Shown: positions 8,900-18,370 of the stretch, piece after piece | How the letters are laid out: each line of letters starts with the position of its first letter | Numbering within the stretch: the stretch's first letter is position 1 | NCBI RefSeq assembly: GCF_000688455.1 | Contig: NZ_JIAL01000001.1 | Span: 3,193,001 to 3,257,000, forward strand | From: Pseudacidobacterium ailaaui | Lineage (GTDB): Bacteria > Acidobacteriota > Terriglobia > Terriglobales > Acidobacteriaceae | Direction: 5' to 3' | Length of the DNA: 64,000 bases | Notes under the pieces: model-generated | The model's database searches: none | The model's input: the letters and a program-made list of their open reading frames with translations, nothing else | Told to the model about the DNA's origin: nothing | Translations under genes and position numbers: made by a program

Positions 8900-10987
8900 A
8901 TGATGAACCTCGCCAGATGTGCCAGTGTATGGTTTGCTCTTACAGCCACAATTTTTGCCCAAAGCTTCAGTCTGGAACAGGTGATGAGTGCACCTTTCAA
9001 CTCACAATTGACCGCGGCCCCCTCTCGCGTGGGATTTGCTTGGGTCAGTGATGAGCTTGGACACCGGAATTTATGGGCCGCTTGGAAGAACGGCAGCGGT
9101 TTTGCGGTAAAACAACTGACGCAATACACCCAGGATGATGGTCAGGAAATCAGCGGACTGACATGGACCCCAGATGGAGAATCAGTCATTTATGTACGCG
9201 GAGGAGATTCTGAATTTCCGGAAAAGCCGGCACCCAATCCGGCACTTATTCCGGAAGGGGTGGAGCAGCAGATCTGGATGGTCTCTGCGCGGGGAGGTGC
9301 TCCCCGTGAGCTGGCAGAAGGGGCCGCGCCTGCTGTCTCGCCTTCTGGCGATATGGTGGCTTATGTACTCAAAGGACAGATCTGGGCCGTCTCCTTGAAG
9401 GAAACCAATGCAAAGCCAGAGCAATTGCTGCATACGCGGGGAAGAGCATCGTCGCTGCTTTGGTCTCCGGACGGGAAATATCTGGCATTTGTAAGCCATC
9501 GTGGAGACCACGACTTTATTGGCGTGTATGTGCGAGAAACGAAGACGCTGCGCTATCTCGACCCAGGCACCGATCATGATGGATATCCGGTTTGGTCGCC
9601 GGACAGCAAACAGGTCGGGTTCGTTCGCGTTCCCTACAACAAAAAAGAAGAGATTTTTGCCCCAGTGCGGACGGGATATCCGTGGTCCATCCGCGTGGGC
9701 GATGTTGCAACAGGCAAAGGCCGCGAAATATGGCGTGCACAGAATGGCATGGGCAGCGTCTTTCACGAGACTGAGAGCCAGCACCAGCTTTTCTGGACGG
9801 CCCAACATTCGATTGTCTTTCCCTGGGAGCGCGACGGATGGCTGCACCTTTATGCGGTCGCAGAGACTGGAGGAGATGCCAGGCTGCTGACTCCGGGTGA
9901 ATTTGAAGTCGATGCCGTCACCGGCAGTCCTGACGGAAGGCGCATTCTTTATTCTTCCAACCAGGGCGATATTGACCGCAGACATATTTGGAAGATAGAC
10001 ATCGCGTCAGGTGAGGTCACGCAATTGACGCATGGCGAGGGCATCGAGACGTTTCCTGCGTCCGGCAGCGACAATCAGACGATTGTCGCACTGCGGGCGG
10101 ATGCGAATGTGCCGATTCGTCCCGCCGAGCTGGGACCCAATGGAACACTACGCGATCTTGCTCCCCAGATGATCCCGACTGATTTTCCAGCAGGAAGTCT
10201 GGTGGTTCCACAACAGGTCATCTTTTCTGCCGCCGATGGGCTGCGCATACACGGACAGTTGTTTCTGCCCCGAAATGTTGAGGATGGAAGACGCCACCCG
10301 GCGGTGATCTTCTTTCACGGAGGTTCACGCCGCCAGATGCTTCTGGGCTGGCACTACATGCAGTACTACTCGAATGCTTATGCAATGAACCAATATCTGG
10401 CCAGTCGCGGCTACATTGTCCTTTCCGTGAATTACCGCAGCGGCATCGGATATGGCGAGGAATTTCGCGAGGCCTTAAATTATGGGGCCACGGGGGCCAG
10501 CGAATTTAACGATGTCCTGGGTGCAGGCCTGTACCTTCGCGGACGTGCTGACGTAGATGCATCCCATATTGGAGTATGGGGCGGAAGCTATGGCGGTTAT
10601 CTGACCGCACTTGCGCTGGCCCGCGCGTCTGACCTCTTTGCTGCCGGAGTGGACCTGCATGGGGTCCATGATTGGAATCTGGAGCTGGGAAACTGGCTCC
10701 CGGCCTATGATCCAGCAGCCGACCCCGAGGCTGCACGCACAGCCTGGAATTCTTCGCCAATGGCTTCGTTGAGCACCTGGCATTCGCCTGTACTGCTGAT
10801 TCAGGGCGATGATGATCGCAATGTCCAGTTCTCGCAGACCGTTCAGTTGGCAGCAGCGCTGCGCAACCAGAAAGTAGATGTGGAAGAATTGGTCTTCCCC
10901 GACGAGATTCATGATTTTCTGTTGCATCGCGACTGGGTTGCCGCTTACGCAGCAGGAGCCGAATTTTTTGGGAGGCATTTGAAGTAG
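8900..10987 (+). CDS. Secreted S9 (prolyl oligopeptidase) family peptidase
   Basis: The 695-aa protein has a signal peptide (MMNLARCASVWFALTATIFAQS) and a long PD40/TolB-type beta-propeller (repeats such as LWSPDGKYLAFVS and PVWSPDSKQVGFV). A C-terminal alpha/beta-hydrolase domain follows, with the nucleophile in GVWGGSYGGYL (Ser563), the acid in LIQGDDDRNV and the histidine in DEIHDFLL. S9 enzymes cleave short peptides; this one should act in the periplasm, perhaps as a dipeptidyl- or acylaminoacyl-peptidase. The start is supported by CCGGAGAAACTTC before the ATG. It stands alone between a divergent SDR gene and a small secreted protein. Confidence 0.93.
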   Translation: MMNLARCASVWFALTATIFAQSFSLEQVMSAPFNSQLTAAPSRVGFAWVSDELGHRNLWAAWKNGSGFAVKQLTQYTQDDGQEISGLTWTPDGESVIYVRGGDSEFPEKPAPNPALIPEGVEQQIWMVSARGGAPRELAEGAAPAVSPSGDMVAYVLKGQIWAVSLKETNAKPEQLLHTRGRASSLLWSPDGKYLAFVSHRGDHDFIGVYVRETKTLRYLDPGTDHDGYPVWSPDSKQVGFVRVPYNKKEEIFAPVRTGYPWSIRVGDVATGKGREIWRAQNGMGSVFHETESQHQLFWTAQHSIVFPWERDGWLHLYAVAETGGDARLLTPGEFEVDAVTGSPDGRRILYSSNQGDIDRRHIWKIDIASGEVTQLTHGEGIETFPASGSDNQTIVALRADANVPIRPAELGPNGTLRDLAPQMIPTDFPAGSLVVPQQVIFSAADGLRIHGQLFLPRNVEDGRRHPAVIFFHGGSRRQMLLGWHYMQYYSNAYAMNQYLASRGYIVLSVNYRSGIGYGEEFREALNYGATGASEFNDVLGAGLYLRGRADVDASHIGVWGGSYGGYLTALALARASDLFAAGVDLHGVHDWNLELGNWLPAYDPAADPEAARTAWNSSPMASLSTWHSPVLLIQGDDDRNVQFSQTVQLAAALRNQKVDVEELVFPDEIHDFLLHRDWVAAYAAGAEFFGRHLK

Positions 10988-11078
10988 AAACATGGCTCGT
11001 GTCCAAGGACTGGAAATCCAGGGAAAGCCGCAACTTCCTCAGCTGAAACCGGGTTAGGTTGAGACGGGAAAGGAAACC

Positions 11079-11519
11079 ATGATGAAACTCTTCTGGAACA
11101 AGTGCACTGCTTTGATTTTTGCTTTGCTGTTTGGTGCTGCCAGCGTACATGCCCAAATGGCACCGCCTCCACCGCCTCCTCCGCGCCCACATCCACCGAT
11201 GATCTTTCTGGGAATGGCGCATGTGGATGGGTTAACCGACCACGACGATATCAAGGTCGGTCCCTATGCAGGGCGCTATCACTCCATTGTGCTGCGGGTC
11301 CGATACGCTCCTATACAGTTTGAGCAGGTGGTCATCCACTACGGCAATGGTACGTCGCAGGCCCTGCCAGTCAAGGCATTGATCCGTGCCGGAGGGCAGA
11401 GCCGACCGGTCATGCTGCCGGGTGGTGAGCGGGTCATTGAATCGTTGGAACTGTGGTATTCGCGGGCGAACCCCAATAACCCCAACAAACCGGAAGTGAG
11501 ACTGTTCGGAATGCCATAA
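11079..11519 (+). CDS. Small secreted protein with proline-rich linker (DUF2541-like)
   Basis: The 146-aa protein has a signal peptide ending near VHAQ, a short run of prolines (APPPPPPPRPHPP) and a compact beta-rich domain. The pattern of that domain, roughly HDDIKVGPYAGRYHSI - FEQVVIHYGNG - RPVMLPGGERVIESLELWY, resembles from memory the DUF2541-type domain of small periplasmic proteins. That assignment is tentative and no function is known. AAAGGAAACC precedes the ATG. A hairpin without a T-run follows the stop at once, so the gene is probably monocistronic. Confidence 0.75.
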   Translation: MMKLFWNKCTALIFALLFGAASVHAQMAPPPPPPPRPHPPMIFLGMAHVDGLTDHDDIKVGPYAGRYHSIVLRVRYAPIQFEQVVIHYGNGTSQALPVKALIRAGGQSRPVMLPGGERVIESLELWYSRANPNNPNKPEVRLFGMP

Positions 11520-11525
11520 CGCTTG

Positions 11526-11555
11526 CCCACTCAGGCCGATTTCAACCTGAGTGGG
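11526..11555. repeat. Inverted repeat after small secreted-protein gene
   Basis: CCCACTCAGG and CCTGAGTGGG form a perfect 10-bp stem around a 10-base loop, starting 6 bp after the stop codon. No uridine run follows, so this may be a weak terminator or an mRNA 3'-end stabilising hairpin. Confidence 0.55.
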
Positions 11556-11818
11556 TCCGCCATCTTTACCGTCCCGTTGCTGAAAATAGAAAATTCACGC
11601 GTCGTTTCGGTCCGTATATGGCCAGCGAAACCCAGACTGCAGTCGCTTGGCTGAAGAATTTTCGCTGCCTGTGAGATTCGGCAAAATCTCTCTGGACGTT
11701 TCTTCGTGAAAGCGTGTACATTGCAGTGAGAACAGCTTGGTCCAAAGCTCTTTTTTCTTGATCTTTCCGGGCCAGGTTGCGTACCTTTACCCCTGAAAAG
11801 AAGGGAAGAACTGCGCAC

Positions 11819-13639
11819 GTGGACCTGACACTCATCGACTGGCTCATCATGCTGCTTTATTTCACGTTTGTGCTGGGCATTGGCTTTGCACTGAAACGGT
11901 TCATGCGCACGAGCAAGGACTTTTTCCAGGCGGGCCGCTCACTGCCTGCGTGGATTTGCGGACTGGCCTTCATCTCAGCCAATCTTGGCGCACAGGAAGT
12001 CATTGGCATGGGGGCCTCGGGGGCCAAATATGGCATTGCCACGAGCCACTTTTATTGGATTGGCGCCATACCGGCGATGATTTTTGTCGGCGTCTTTATG
12101 ATGCCGTTTTATTACGGATCCAAGGCACGGTCTGTCCCAGAATTTCTCCGGCTGCGTTTTGATGAAAAAACACGCGCCTACAATGCCTGCTCCTTCGCCG
12201 TCATGACGGTCTTTTCCTCCGGCATTTCAATGTATGCCATGGCGCGGCTGATTCAGACCCTGCACGTTTTCGATTCGCTCTTCATCCGGCTCAACATGCC
12301 CGTGGAGTGGATCTTCCACTTCGCCATTTTTGTTTCGGCAGTCATTGTGCTTGGATACATTTTTGCCGGCGGCCTGACCAGCGCCATCTACAACGAGGTG
12401 CTGCAGTTTTTTCTGATTGTGGCCGGGTTTCTTCCCCTGGTATGGGTGGGACTCAAAAATGTTGGCGGCTGGAGCGGACTGAAGGCGGCCCTGCCCGCTG
12501 CCTACACGCACTCCTGGCATGGCATGACCAATCCTCACAATAATCCTTTGGGCGTAGAGTGGTTTGGTCTGGCAGCAGGACTGGGCTTCGTACTGTCGTT
12601 TGGATACTGGTGTACGGACTTTCTTGTGATCCAGACCGCAATGGCTTCTGATTCGGAGGAATCGGCCCGTCGCGTTCCGCTCATTGCTGCGATTCCCAAG
12701 ATGTTCTTTCCATTTCTTGTCATTCTGCCCGGATTAATTGCAATCGCTACCCCGGCCGTTACGCAACATGCGATGATGCAGCCAATCTCCTCGGGAACGA
12801 CGGTCGCGAGCAGCGCTTCTGCAGATCTGGCCCAATCCAGCAAAGGACTGATTCCGGCCAAGGTCAATCCGGTCACAGGGAAAGTGATGACCGACGAGCA
12901 CGGAAATCCCGTCCTGGATTACGATCTTGCCATTCCGAACATGCTGCTGCATTACTTCCCGACAGGCATTCTTGGTCTCGGTTTGACGGCGCTGCTGGCC
13001 AGCTTCATGTCCGGCATGGCAGGCAACGTGACCGCTTTCAATACGGTCTGGACCTATGACCTGTATCAGTCTTACATCAACAAAAATGCGCCAGATTCGC
13101 ACTACCTGAAAGTGGGCCGTTGGACGACGGTGGTCGGCATCCTCATATCCATTGGGACGGCCTATATTGCCACGTCGTTCAACAACATCATGGATACGCT
13201 CCAGCTGGTGTTCTCTTTTGTGAATGCCCCTCTGTTTGCCACGTTTTTGCTGGGCATGTTCTGGAAGCGGACCACGGGCCATGGGGCATTTACAGGGTTG
13301 GTGAGTGGCACAATTGCCGCTGTTCTCCATCATGGGCTGACCCTGCCGGTCACAGCGCACCCGGGCATTCATGGTGGATGGATTGCGATTGTGCACACCT
13401 ATCCGAGCGAAATGGCACAGAACTTCTGGACGGCCATCTGGGCATTTTCCACGAATTTTGTTCTTACCGTGGTCGTCAGCCTGATGACGAAGCCGCGGCC
13501 AGAGCCGGAACTGGTGGGCCTGGTCTATTCCCTGACCCCCAAGCCGGTGGAACATCATATGGCCTGGTATGCGCGCCCCAAGGTGATTGCCGTAGGCCTG
13601 GTAGCTTTACTGGTCGCGTTAAATTTGATTTTCCGTTAG
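11819..13639 (+). CDS. Sodium:solute symporter (SSS/SLC5 family)
   Basis: A 606-aa integral membrane protein (from GTG 11819) with about 14 hydrophobic segments. It has the SSS signatures FFQAGRSLPAWICGLAFISANLGAQEVIGMGASGA in the first helices and LGLTALLASFMSGMAGNVTAF in the core. Close relatives are Na+-coupled sugar (vSGLT-like) importers, but the substrate is not certain. A roughly 70-residue hydrophilic insert around residues 310-380 is unusual. Two starts are possible, TTG 11777 and GTG 11819; the latter has AAGGGAAG at good spacing and begins close to the first helix. A two-helix small protein follows 59 bp downstream and may be co-transcribed. Confidence 0.9.
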   Translation: MDLTLIDWLIMLLYFTFVLGIGFALKRFMRTSKDFFQAGRSLPAWICGLAFISANLGAQEVIGMGASGAKYGIATSHFYWIGAIPAMIFVGVFMMPFYYGSKARSVPEFLRLRFDEKTRAYNACSFAVMTVFSSGISMYAMARLIQTLHVFDSLFIRLNMPVEWIFHFAIFVSAVIVLGYIFAGGLTSAIYNEVLQFFLIVAGFLPLVWVGLKNVGGWSGLKAALPAAYTHSWHGMTNPHNNPLGVEWFGLAAGLGFVLSFGYWCTDFLVIQTAMASDSEESARRVPLIAAIPKMFFPFLVILPGLIAIATPAVTQHAMMQPISSGTTVASSASADLAQSSKGLIPAKVNPVTGKVMTDEHGNPVLDYDLAIPNMLLHYFPTGILGLGLTALLASFMSGMAGNVTAFNTVWTYDLYQSYINKNAPDSHYLKVGRWTTVVGILISIGTAYIATSFNNIMDTLQLVFSFVNAPLFATFLLGMFWKRTTGHGAFTGLVSGTIAAVLHHGLTLPVTAHPGIHGGWIAIVHTYPSEMAQNFWTAIWAFSTNFVLTVVVSLMTKPRPEPELVGLVYSLTPKPVEHHMAWYARPKVIAVGLVALLVALNLIFR

Positions 13640-13698
13640 TACTCCAAGTCTGACCGTGATCATGCGGAAGACAAGCACCCTGGTTAGAGGCGAGAAGA

Positions 13699-13965
13699 AT
13701 GAGTCTGGATTTACGAATTCCGATGGGACTGATGTTCACGATTGTTGGATTAATCCTTTCCTCCTACGGCCTGTTTACGCGAGGAAGCACCATTTATGAA
13801 AGGTCCGCTGGGATGAACATCAATTTGATCTGGGGCATAGTCATGCTCGTCTTTGGCGTTACTATGTTCTTCCTGGGACGAGCCAGTGATCGACGGGCCG
13901 CCGCCCATCCCGTGGAGGGAACAAACCGTCCGTTAGGCGGGCATGGGCGTGGAATGGGGCATTGA
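13699..13965 (+). CDS. Small two-helix membrane protein, unknown
   Basis: This 88-aa protein has two hydrophobic helices (MGLMFTIVGLILSSYGLF and NLIWGIVMLVFGVTMFFLG) and a hydrophilic tail rich in Gly, His and Arg. GCGAGAAGA lies just upstream of the ATG. It lies 59 bp after the symporter on the same strand, so it may be an accessory or simply an operon neighbour. No named family is claimed. Confidence 0.7.
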   Translation: MSLDLRIPMGLMFTIVGLILSSYGLFTRGSTIYERSAGMNINLIWGIVMLVFGVTMFFLGRASDRRAAAHPVEGTNRPLGGHGRGMGH

Positions 13966-14122
13966 TATCGGGCTTTGCCTGTTCTTTTACGAAGAACTGA
14001 AGCGTTTGAGACGGATGTCCTTTGGATTCGAGGATGTTTTCTTTCTCTTTTAGGAATGAACTCGGAAAACTTCCTGCTTTCTTTACACTTTCACAATGCT
14101 GCTCTCGCTACACTAGCAGTAG

Positions 14123-16579
14123 ATGAAGCATCGCACGATTAAGCATTATGAACTGGTGCGGCGGTTGGGTGCGGGCGGCAGTGGGGTCGTCTTTCTGGCC
14201 AATGACACGCTGCTGATGCGGCCTGTAGTGCTGAAGATTCTGAAGCGTGGCGCCCTGACTCTTGAACAAATGCGCACGACCGTATTGCGCGAGGCGCGTA
14301 TGGCCTCAGCCATTGAGCATCCGAATGTCTGCGCCATTTATGAGGTAGGCGAAGAGGGAGAAGAGGCCTTCATCGTCATGCAATATGTGCCGGGGCAGTC
14401 GCTGGACAAGATTATTGCGAAAGGACCGGCCAGCATTCAACTTGTACTCTCTGTGGGCATTCAGATAGCCGATGGTCTGAACGCCGCGCACTCATTGGGC
14501 ATCTTTCATCGCGATTTGAAGCCTGCCAACGCCATTTTGACCGATGGAGGACTGGTCAAACTGCTTGATTTTGGCCTGGCGCGGCGCATCAGTCCTGAAG
14601 AAGCAGAATTTGACCCGGCAAAGTCATCCCGACGCAAGCCCGGGCCGGTTGCGGCCACTTATACGGCCCGAGGTGGCACGATCGCATACATGGCCCCGGA
14701 GCAGTTCGTCACCGGCCAGAGCAGCGTGCAAAGCGACATCTGGGCCCTCGGCGTAATCCTGTATGAGCTGGTCAGCGGACGTCATCCTTTTGCCCGCCCC
14801 GATGCGGATGAGTTCCAGAGTATCCGTGCCATCCAGTTTGTGGACCCTCCACCTCTCTCTCGGTGCTGTCCGGAAGTACCTCCGGAACTCAGCTCGGTCA
14901 TGATGCGCTGTCTTGAGAAGAACCCGGCAGAACGCTATGCCAGTGCGGCCGAGGTGCGAGAGGCGCTCAAGACCATCATGAAGGCGCTGCAAATTGAGAC
15001 CGGCATCATCCCGGGGGAGGCCGCCGCGCAGCTACCTGTCTCTGCCCCGGAAGAGGAAAAGCGCACAACGGGTCTGCTTTCCATGTTGGCCGAGCGCTTT
15101 CGTGAGTCTGGTGACACGCAGACGAGGCAGCATACCATCGTTGTCTTACCGTTCCGAAACCTGGGGCCTTCCGAAGTCGCTCCACTCTACGGATTTGCGC
15201 TCGCCGATGCCATTTCAGCGCGCATTTCGCGCATGTCTACTTTGGTCGTCCGGCCTACCAGCGCGCTGATGCATCTGCCCATCGCGCAACTTGATCCGCT
15301 GGAAGTCGGACAGAAGTTACTGGTGCGATGGGTCCTGACCGGTAATTTCATCCGCTCAGAGAAAGGCTTCGATCTGAACTGGCAGCTTCTCGATGTTTCG
15401 CGGCAGAGTGTCAGCAGCGGGGGTGCAATCAGTGTGCCTTCTTTCGATCTGGTGGCCGTGCAGACAGAAATCTGCAATGAGGTCTTTGCTTCGCTGCAGG
15501 GGATTGGCCAGCTTACACAGGCCCCTGAACGTCATGCTCCGCGGACAACGCTTACAGAAGAGATTTCCGAGGAATACCTTCAGGCGCGTGCGGTGCTCTC
15601 TGCTTTTATGCAAAGGACCGGGAGTAAGGGTGACCTGGACCATGCCCGCGAGCTCTTTGAGCGCGTGACACAGAACAACCCCTCATTCGCTCCGGCCTGG
15701 AGCGGTCTGGGAATTACCCATCTGCAGTATGTCCGTCATGGTTTTGGTGGCCACATGCACGTGATGGGAGCGCGGAAGGCTTTTGATCAGGCGCTGCGCC
15801 TGGACCCCGGACAGGTCGAAGCCAATCTCTATCGCGTGTACATGCTGTTGTCACGCGGCGAAAAAGAGAGCGCCCGTCATGGCATTGAGCATTTGCTGCG
15901 TACCGCCTCCAATGACTGGAATGTACACATGGTGGCTGGCATCACGTTGCGGCTCGATGGCATGTATGAGGAGGCCCTGGATCAGTTCAACCAGTCTTTA
16001 AAGCTGAACCCATCGAACGCTGCGGTCATCTATAACCATCGTGCCCGTGTTTACCAGTATCAAAACCAGCTTGAACTTGCCGAAGATGAACTCGAAAAAG
16101 GACTGACCCTGGAACCTCGGCATCCTTTGCTGCGCACCTCGCTTGCTTATCAGCGAATGCGGCAGGGCGATCCGCATCAGGCCATTGCCATGCTGGAATC
16201 CGTCATCCGTGATGACGAAAGTATGCGCATTGCCTTTCCCACCCTGGCCATGTGCTATGTACAGGTAGGTGAACGCGAACGGGCTGTCTCGCTGATTACA
16301 GAAGACTCGATTTCCGCGGCCGAAGCGGACAGCGAAATGGCCTATCGCCTGGCCACATATTTTGCCGTAGAAGGCGATGAAAGTGAGGCCCTGCACTGGC
16401 TGCGTCGCGCCATCTATCTGGGCAATGAAAATTACCCGTGGTTCTCAAAAAATCCCGCGTGGAACCGCCTTCATGACCACACCGATTTTGAGCGTATTTT
16501 GGAAGATCTGAAGAAAAGCTTCCGACGCAACCAGAAGACATGGAAACGGCTGTTGTCTCAGGTGCCGGAAGTCATTTGA
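14123..16579 (+). CDS. Ser/Thr protein kinase with TolB/FlgO-like middle domain and TPR repeats
   Basis: In this 818-aa protein the kinase domain covers about residues 9-285: glycine loop GAGGSG, lysine 38 in VVLKIL, Glu57, HRDLKPAN (129-136), DFG (149-151) and the MAPEQF activation-loop end, all intact. It is followed by a segment (about 335-450) with HTIVVLPFRNLG - ISARISRMSTLVVRPTSAL, the pattern of the TolB-like/FlgO domain often found before TPRs in acidobacterial and adenylate-cyclase proteins. Multiple TPRs follow from about residue 465 to the end (for example AFDQALRLDPGQVEANLY, ALDQFNQSLKLNPSNAAVIY). There is no transmembrane helix, so it should be a cytosolic Hanks-type kinase with a protein-binding tail. 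The gene is monocistronic. Confidence 0.92.
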   Translation: MKHRTIKHYELVRRLGAGGSGVVFLANDTLLMRPVVLKILKRGALTLEQMRTTVLREARMASAIEHPNVCAIYEVGEEGEEAFIVMQYVPGQSLDKIIAKGPASIQLVLSVGIQIADGLNAAHSLGIFHRDLKPANAILTDGGLVKLLDFGLARRISPEEAEFDPAKSSRRKPGPVAATYTARGGTIAYMAPEQFVTGQSSVQSDIWALGVILYELVSGRHPFARPDADEFQSIRAIQFVDPPPLSRCCPEVPPELSSVMMRCLEKNPAERYASAAEVREALKTIMKALQIETGIIPGEAAAQLPVSAPEEEKRTTGLLSMLAERFRESGDTQTRQHTIVVLPFRNLGPSEVAPLYGFALADAISARISRMSTLVVRPTSALMHLPIAQLDPLEVGQKLLVRWVLTGNFIRSEKGFDLNWQLLDVSRQSVSSGGAISVPSFDLVAVQTEICNEVFASLQGIGQLTQAPERHAPRTTLTEEISEEYLQARAVLSAFMQRTGSKGDLDHARELFERVTQNNPSFAPAWSGLGITHLQYVRHGFGGHMHVMGARKAFDQALRLDPGQVEANLYRVYMLLSRGEKESARHGIEHLLRTASNDWNVHMVAGITLRLDGMYEEALDQFNQSLKLNPSNAAVIYNHRARVYQYQNQLELAEDELEKGLTLEPRHPLLRTSLAYQRMRQGDPHQAIAMLESVIRDDESMRIAFPTLAMCYVQVGERERAVSLITEDSISAAEADSEMAYRLATYFAVEGDESEALHWLRRAIYLGNENYPWFSKNPAWNRLHDHTDFERILEDLKKSFRRNQKTWKRLLSQVPEVI

Positions 16580-16622
16580 CCCCAGAAAATCCACCTGGAA
16601 TTGGGCACAGGAGGGAACTGGA

Positions 16623-17753
16623 TCACGGCATCTTCAGGCCCAATGCTTTTACAATCTCGGGATCAGGCACGGCCTTGCCGTCTTTTTTGGTAACAATGCC
16701 AAAGTTTGCCTGATAGTCCCACATGGCCCAGCCAATATGATGCTTTTCCAGTCCCACGCGCATGTCGTGCAACCATTGTGCCCTCATGGCAGGATCGGCA
16801 TGATCGCGCAGCACTCCAAATTCGCCGCAATACACCGGAGCGTGATACATCTGCGACCACCTCTCAGCAAAAGAGAGGGTCTTATCGATACGCTCCGCAT
16901 TCCACTGGTCCAGGCCATATTGCTCTAGCCAGTACTGGGCGGCCAGAGTGGGTTCCTGGGGCAGGTTATGCTCGATGGCCTGGGGCGTAGAAGGATAAGG
17001 AACATTGCGCAGAGGCCGGACCTGGGACGCTGTCCACGTCGCTCCCTGATGGGTAAAAGGGAATGGTTCGTAGTCATGAAATGTGTAGATGACATTTGGC
17101 AAGGCGATGGGTTCCAGCATCAGCAGATCCTCCAGACCCGACCAGTGGGCGCCGGTGGCAATCATCGTATGTTCCGGCGCCGCCTGACGAATCTGCTCTG
17201 CTATGTAGCTTTCAATGCCCTGCCAGCGGTAAGGGTCTTCCTGCTCCGGTTCATTCAATATTTCAAAGAAGACCAGATCGGGATTGGTGTCCGCAAAGTG
17301 TTTTGCCAGCGCTCGCCAGAGGCGAGCAAAGTTTTCAACGCCTTCGTTGCCCTGGCGAAGCTGGGCCTTAAAATCACTTTCGGGATGGACATCAAGAATT
17401 ACGGCCAGGTTCTGCTCCAGCATGGCCTGGACAGTGTTGTCTAATTCGTGCATAAAGGGCGTCGCATGGTCCGGACTGTGCAGCCATTCCATCAGCGGCT
17501 GGGCATCAATGCTTAACCTGACGTGGTCAAAACCAAGCTGACGCATCAAAGCGATGTCCTCTGTGGTTGTGAATATACGCAACCGTTCCACGGAGTAGTT
17601 CCCGGGAGACTGGGCAAACCACATACTGGCATTGATCCCGCGCCGCAGATGCTCCGCTCGTTGAAAAGCAAGGTCGTTGCCTTCGGACTGTGCCCATGAA
17701 GGAAGCCCAGCGCTGAAGAGCATCCATGCCAGTAGAAAAACGGTTTTCTTCAT
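16623..17753 (-). CDS. Secreted glycoside hydrolase family 5 (cellulase-like)
   Basis: The 376-aa protein has a cleavable signal peptide (MKKTVFLLAWMLFSAGLPSWAQ) and a single (beta/alpha)8 GH5 domain. The acid/base is Glu168 in FFEILNEPEQ, the nucleophile Glu311 in VYCGEFGV, with the supporting motifs LGFDHVRLSID and VILDVHPE. GH5 enzymes cut beta-1,4-glucans, mannans or related glycans by a retaining mechanism; the subfamily cannot be set by eye. It acts in the periplasm or outside. No carbohydrate-binding module is present. The gene is divergent from the NUDIX hydrolase with 74 bp between. Confidence 0.9.
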   Translation of the reverse strand: MKKTVFLLAWMLFSAGLPSWAQSEGNDLAFQRAEHLRRGINASMWFAQSPGNYSVERLRIFTTTEDIALMRQLGFDHVRLSIDAQPLMEWLHSPDHATPFMHELDNTVQAMLEQNLAVILDVHPESDFKAQLRQGNEGVENFARLWRALAKHFADTNPDLVFFEILNEPEQEDPYRWQGIESYIAEQIRQAAPEHTMIATGAHWSGLEDLLMLEPIALPNVIYTFHDYEPFPFTHQGATWTASQVRPLRNVPYPSTPQAIEHNLPQEPTLAAQYWLEQYGLDQWNAERIDKTLSFAERWSQMYHAPVYCGEFGVLRDHADPAMRAQWLHDMRVGLEKHHIGWAMWDYQANFGIVTKKDGKAVPDPEIVKALGLKMP

Positions 17754-17827
17754 ATCGATGTATATGTCCTGTGTTGGTCCAGATACCTGGTTTTCATCCT
17801 TGCATGGCAGAATACAGGTGGAGACCT

Positions 17828-18370
17828 ATGAGCATCAAGACACTCAGCAGCCGTGAAGTTTACCGCAATGCATGGCTTCGTTTCCGCGAAGACGAGATTG
17901 AGCGCAGCAATGGCACGCATGGCATTTACGGCGTTGTGGACAAAGACGATTGCGCCGTCATTGTCCCCATTGACGGCGATCGCATTTATCTGGTCGGCCA
18001 GTATCGCTATACCGTGCAGGAACATTGCCTGGAGCTGCCGCAGGGTGGCTGGGAGACCCCCGACGTAGACCCTGAGGAGCTGGCCCGCGGAGAGTTGCGC
18101 GAAGAGACAGGATTCGACGCCGAAGAGATGACCTATCTTGGCATGATGTACATTGCCTATGGTTTCGCAAACCAGAAACAGCATGTTTTTCTGGCCCGCG
18201 GACTCAAACATGTCGGGACTGACTTCGACCCAGAGGAGCACGATCTGACAACGCACGCCTTCACGATCGCAGAATTTGAGCAGATGCTGCTGGATGGTTC
18301 CATTCGCGATAGCTGTACCCTTGCGGCCTGGGGGCTGTACAAGATCTGGAAAGAGAAGCACCAGGCTTAG
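17828..18370 (+). CDS. NUDIX hydrolase, ADP-ribose pyrophosphatase-like
   Basis: The 180-aa protein has an N-terminal strand region (REVYRNAWLRFREDEIERS) and QYRYTVQEHCLELPQGGWE, typical of nucleoside-diphosphate-sugar (ADP-ribose) hydrolases. Its Nudix helix is GELREETGF. The Nudix box is slightly non-canonical: the usual arginine of REL is glycine, and four extra residues lie before the helix (ETPDVDPEELARGEL), a variant I recall from this subfamily. The metal-binding REE core is kept. The start at 17828 is set by GGTGGAGACCT upstream of the ATG. Its stop overlaps the stop of the convergent tmk gene by 4 bp. Confidence 0.88.
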   Translation: MSIKTLSSREVYRNAWLRFREDEIERSNGTHGIYGVVDKDDCAVIVPIDGDRIYLVGQYRYTVQEHCLELPQGGWETPDVDPEELARGELREETGFDAEEMTYLGMMYIAYGFANQKQHVFLARGLKHVGTDFDPEEHDLTTHAFTIAEFEQMLLDGSIRDSCTLAAWGLYKIWKEKHQA

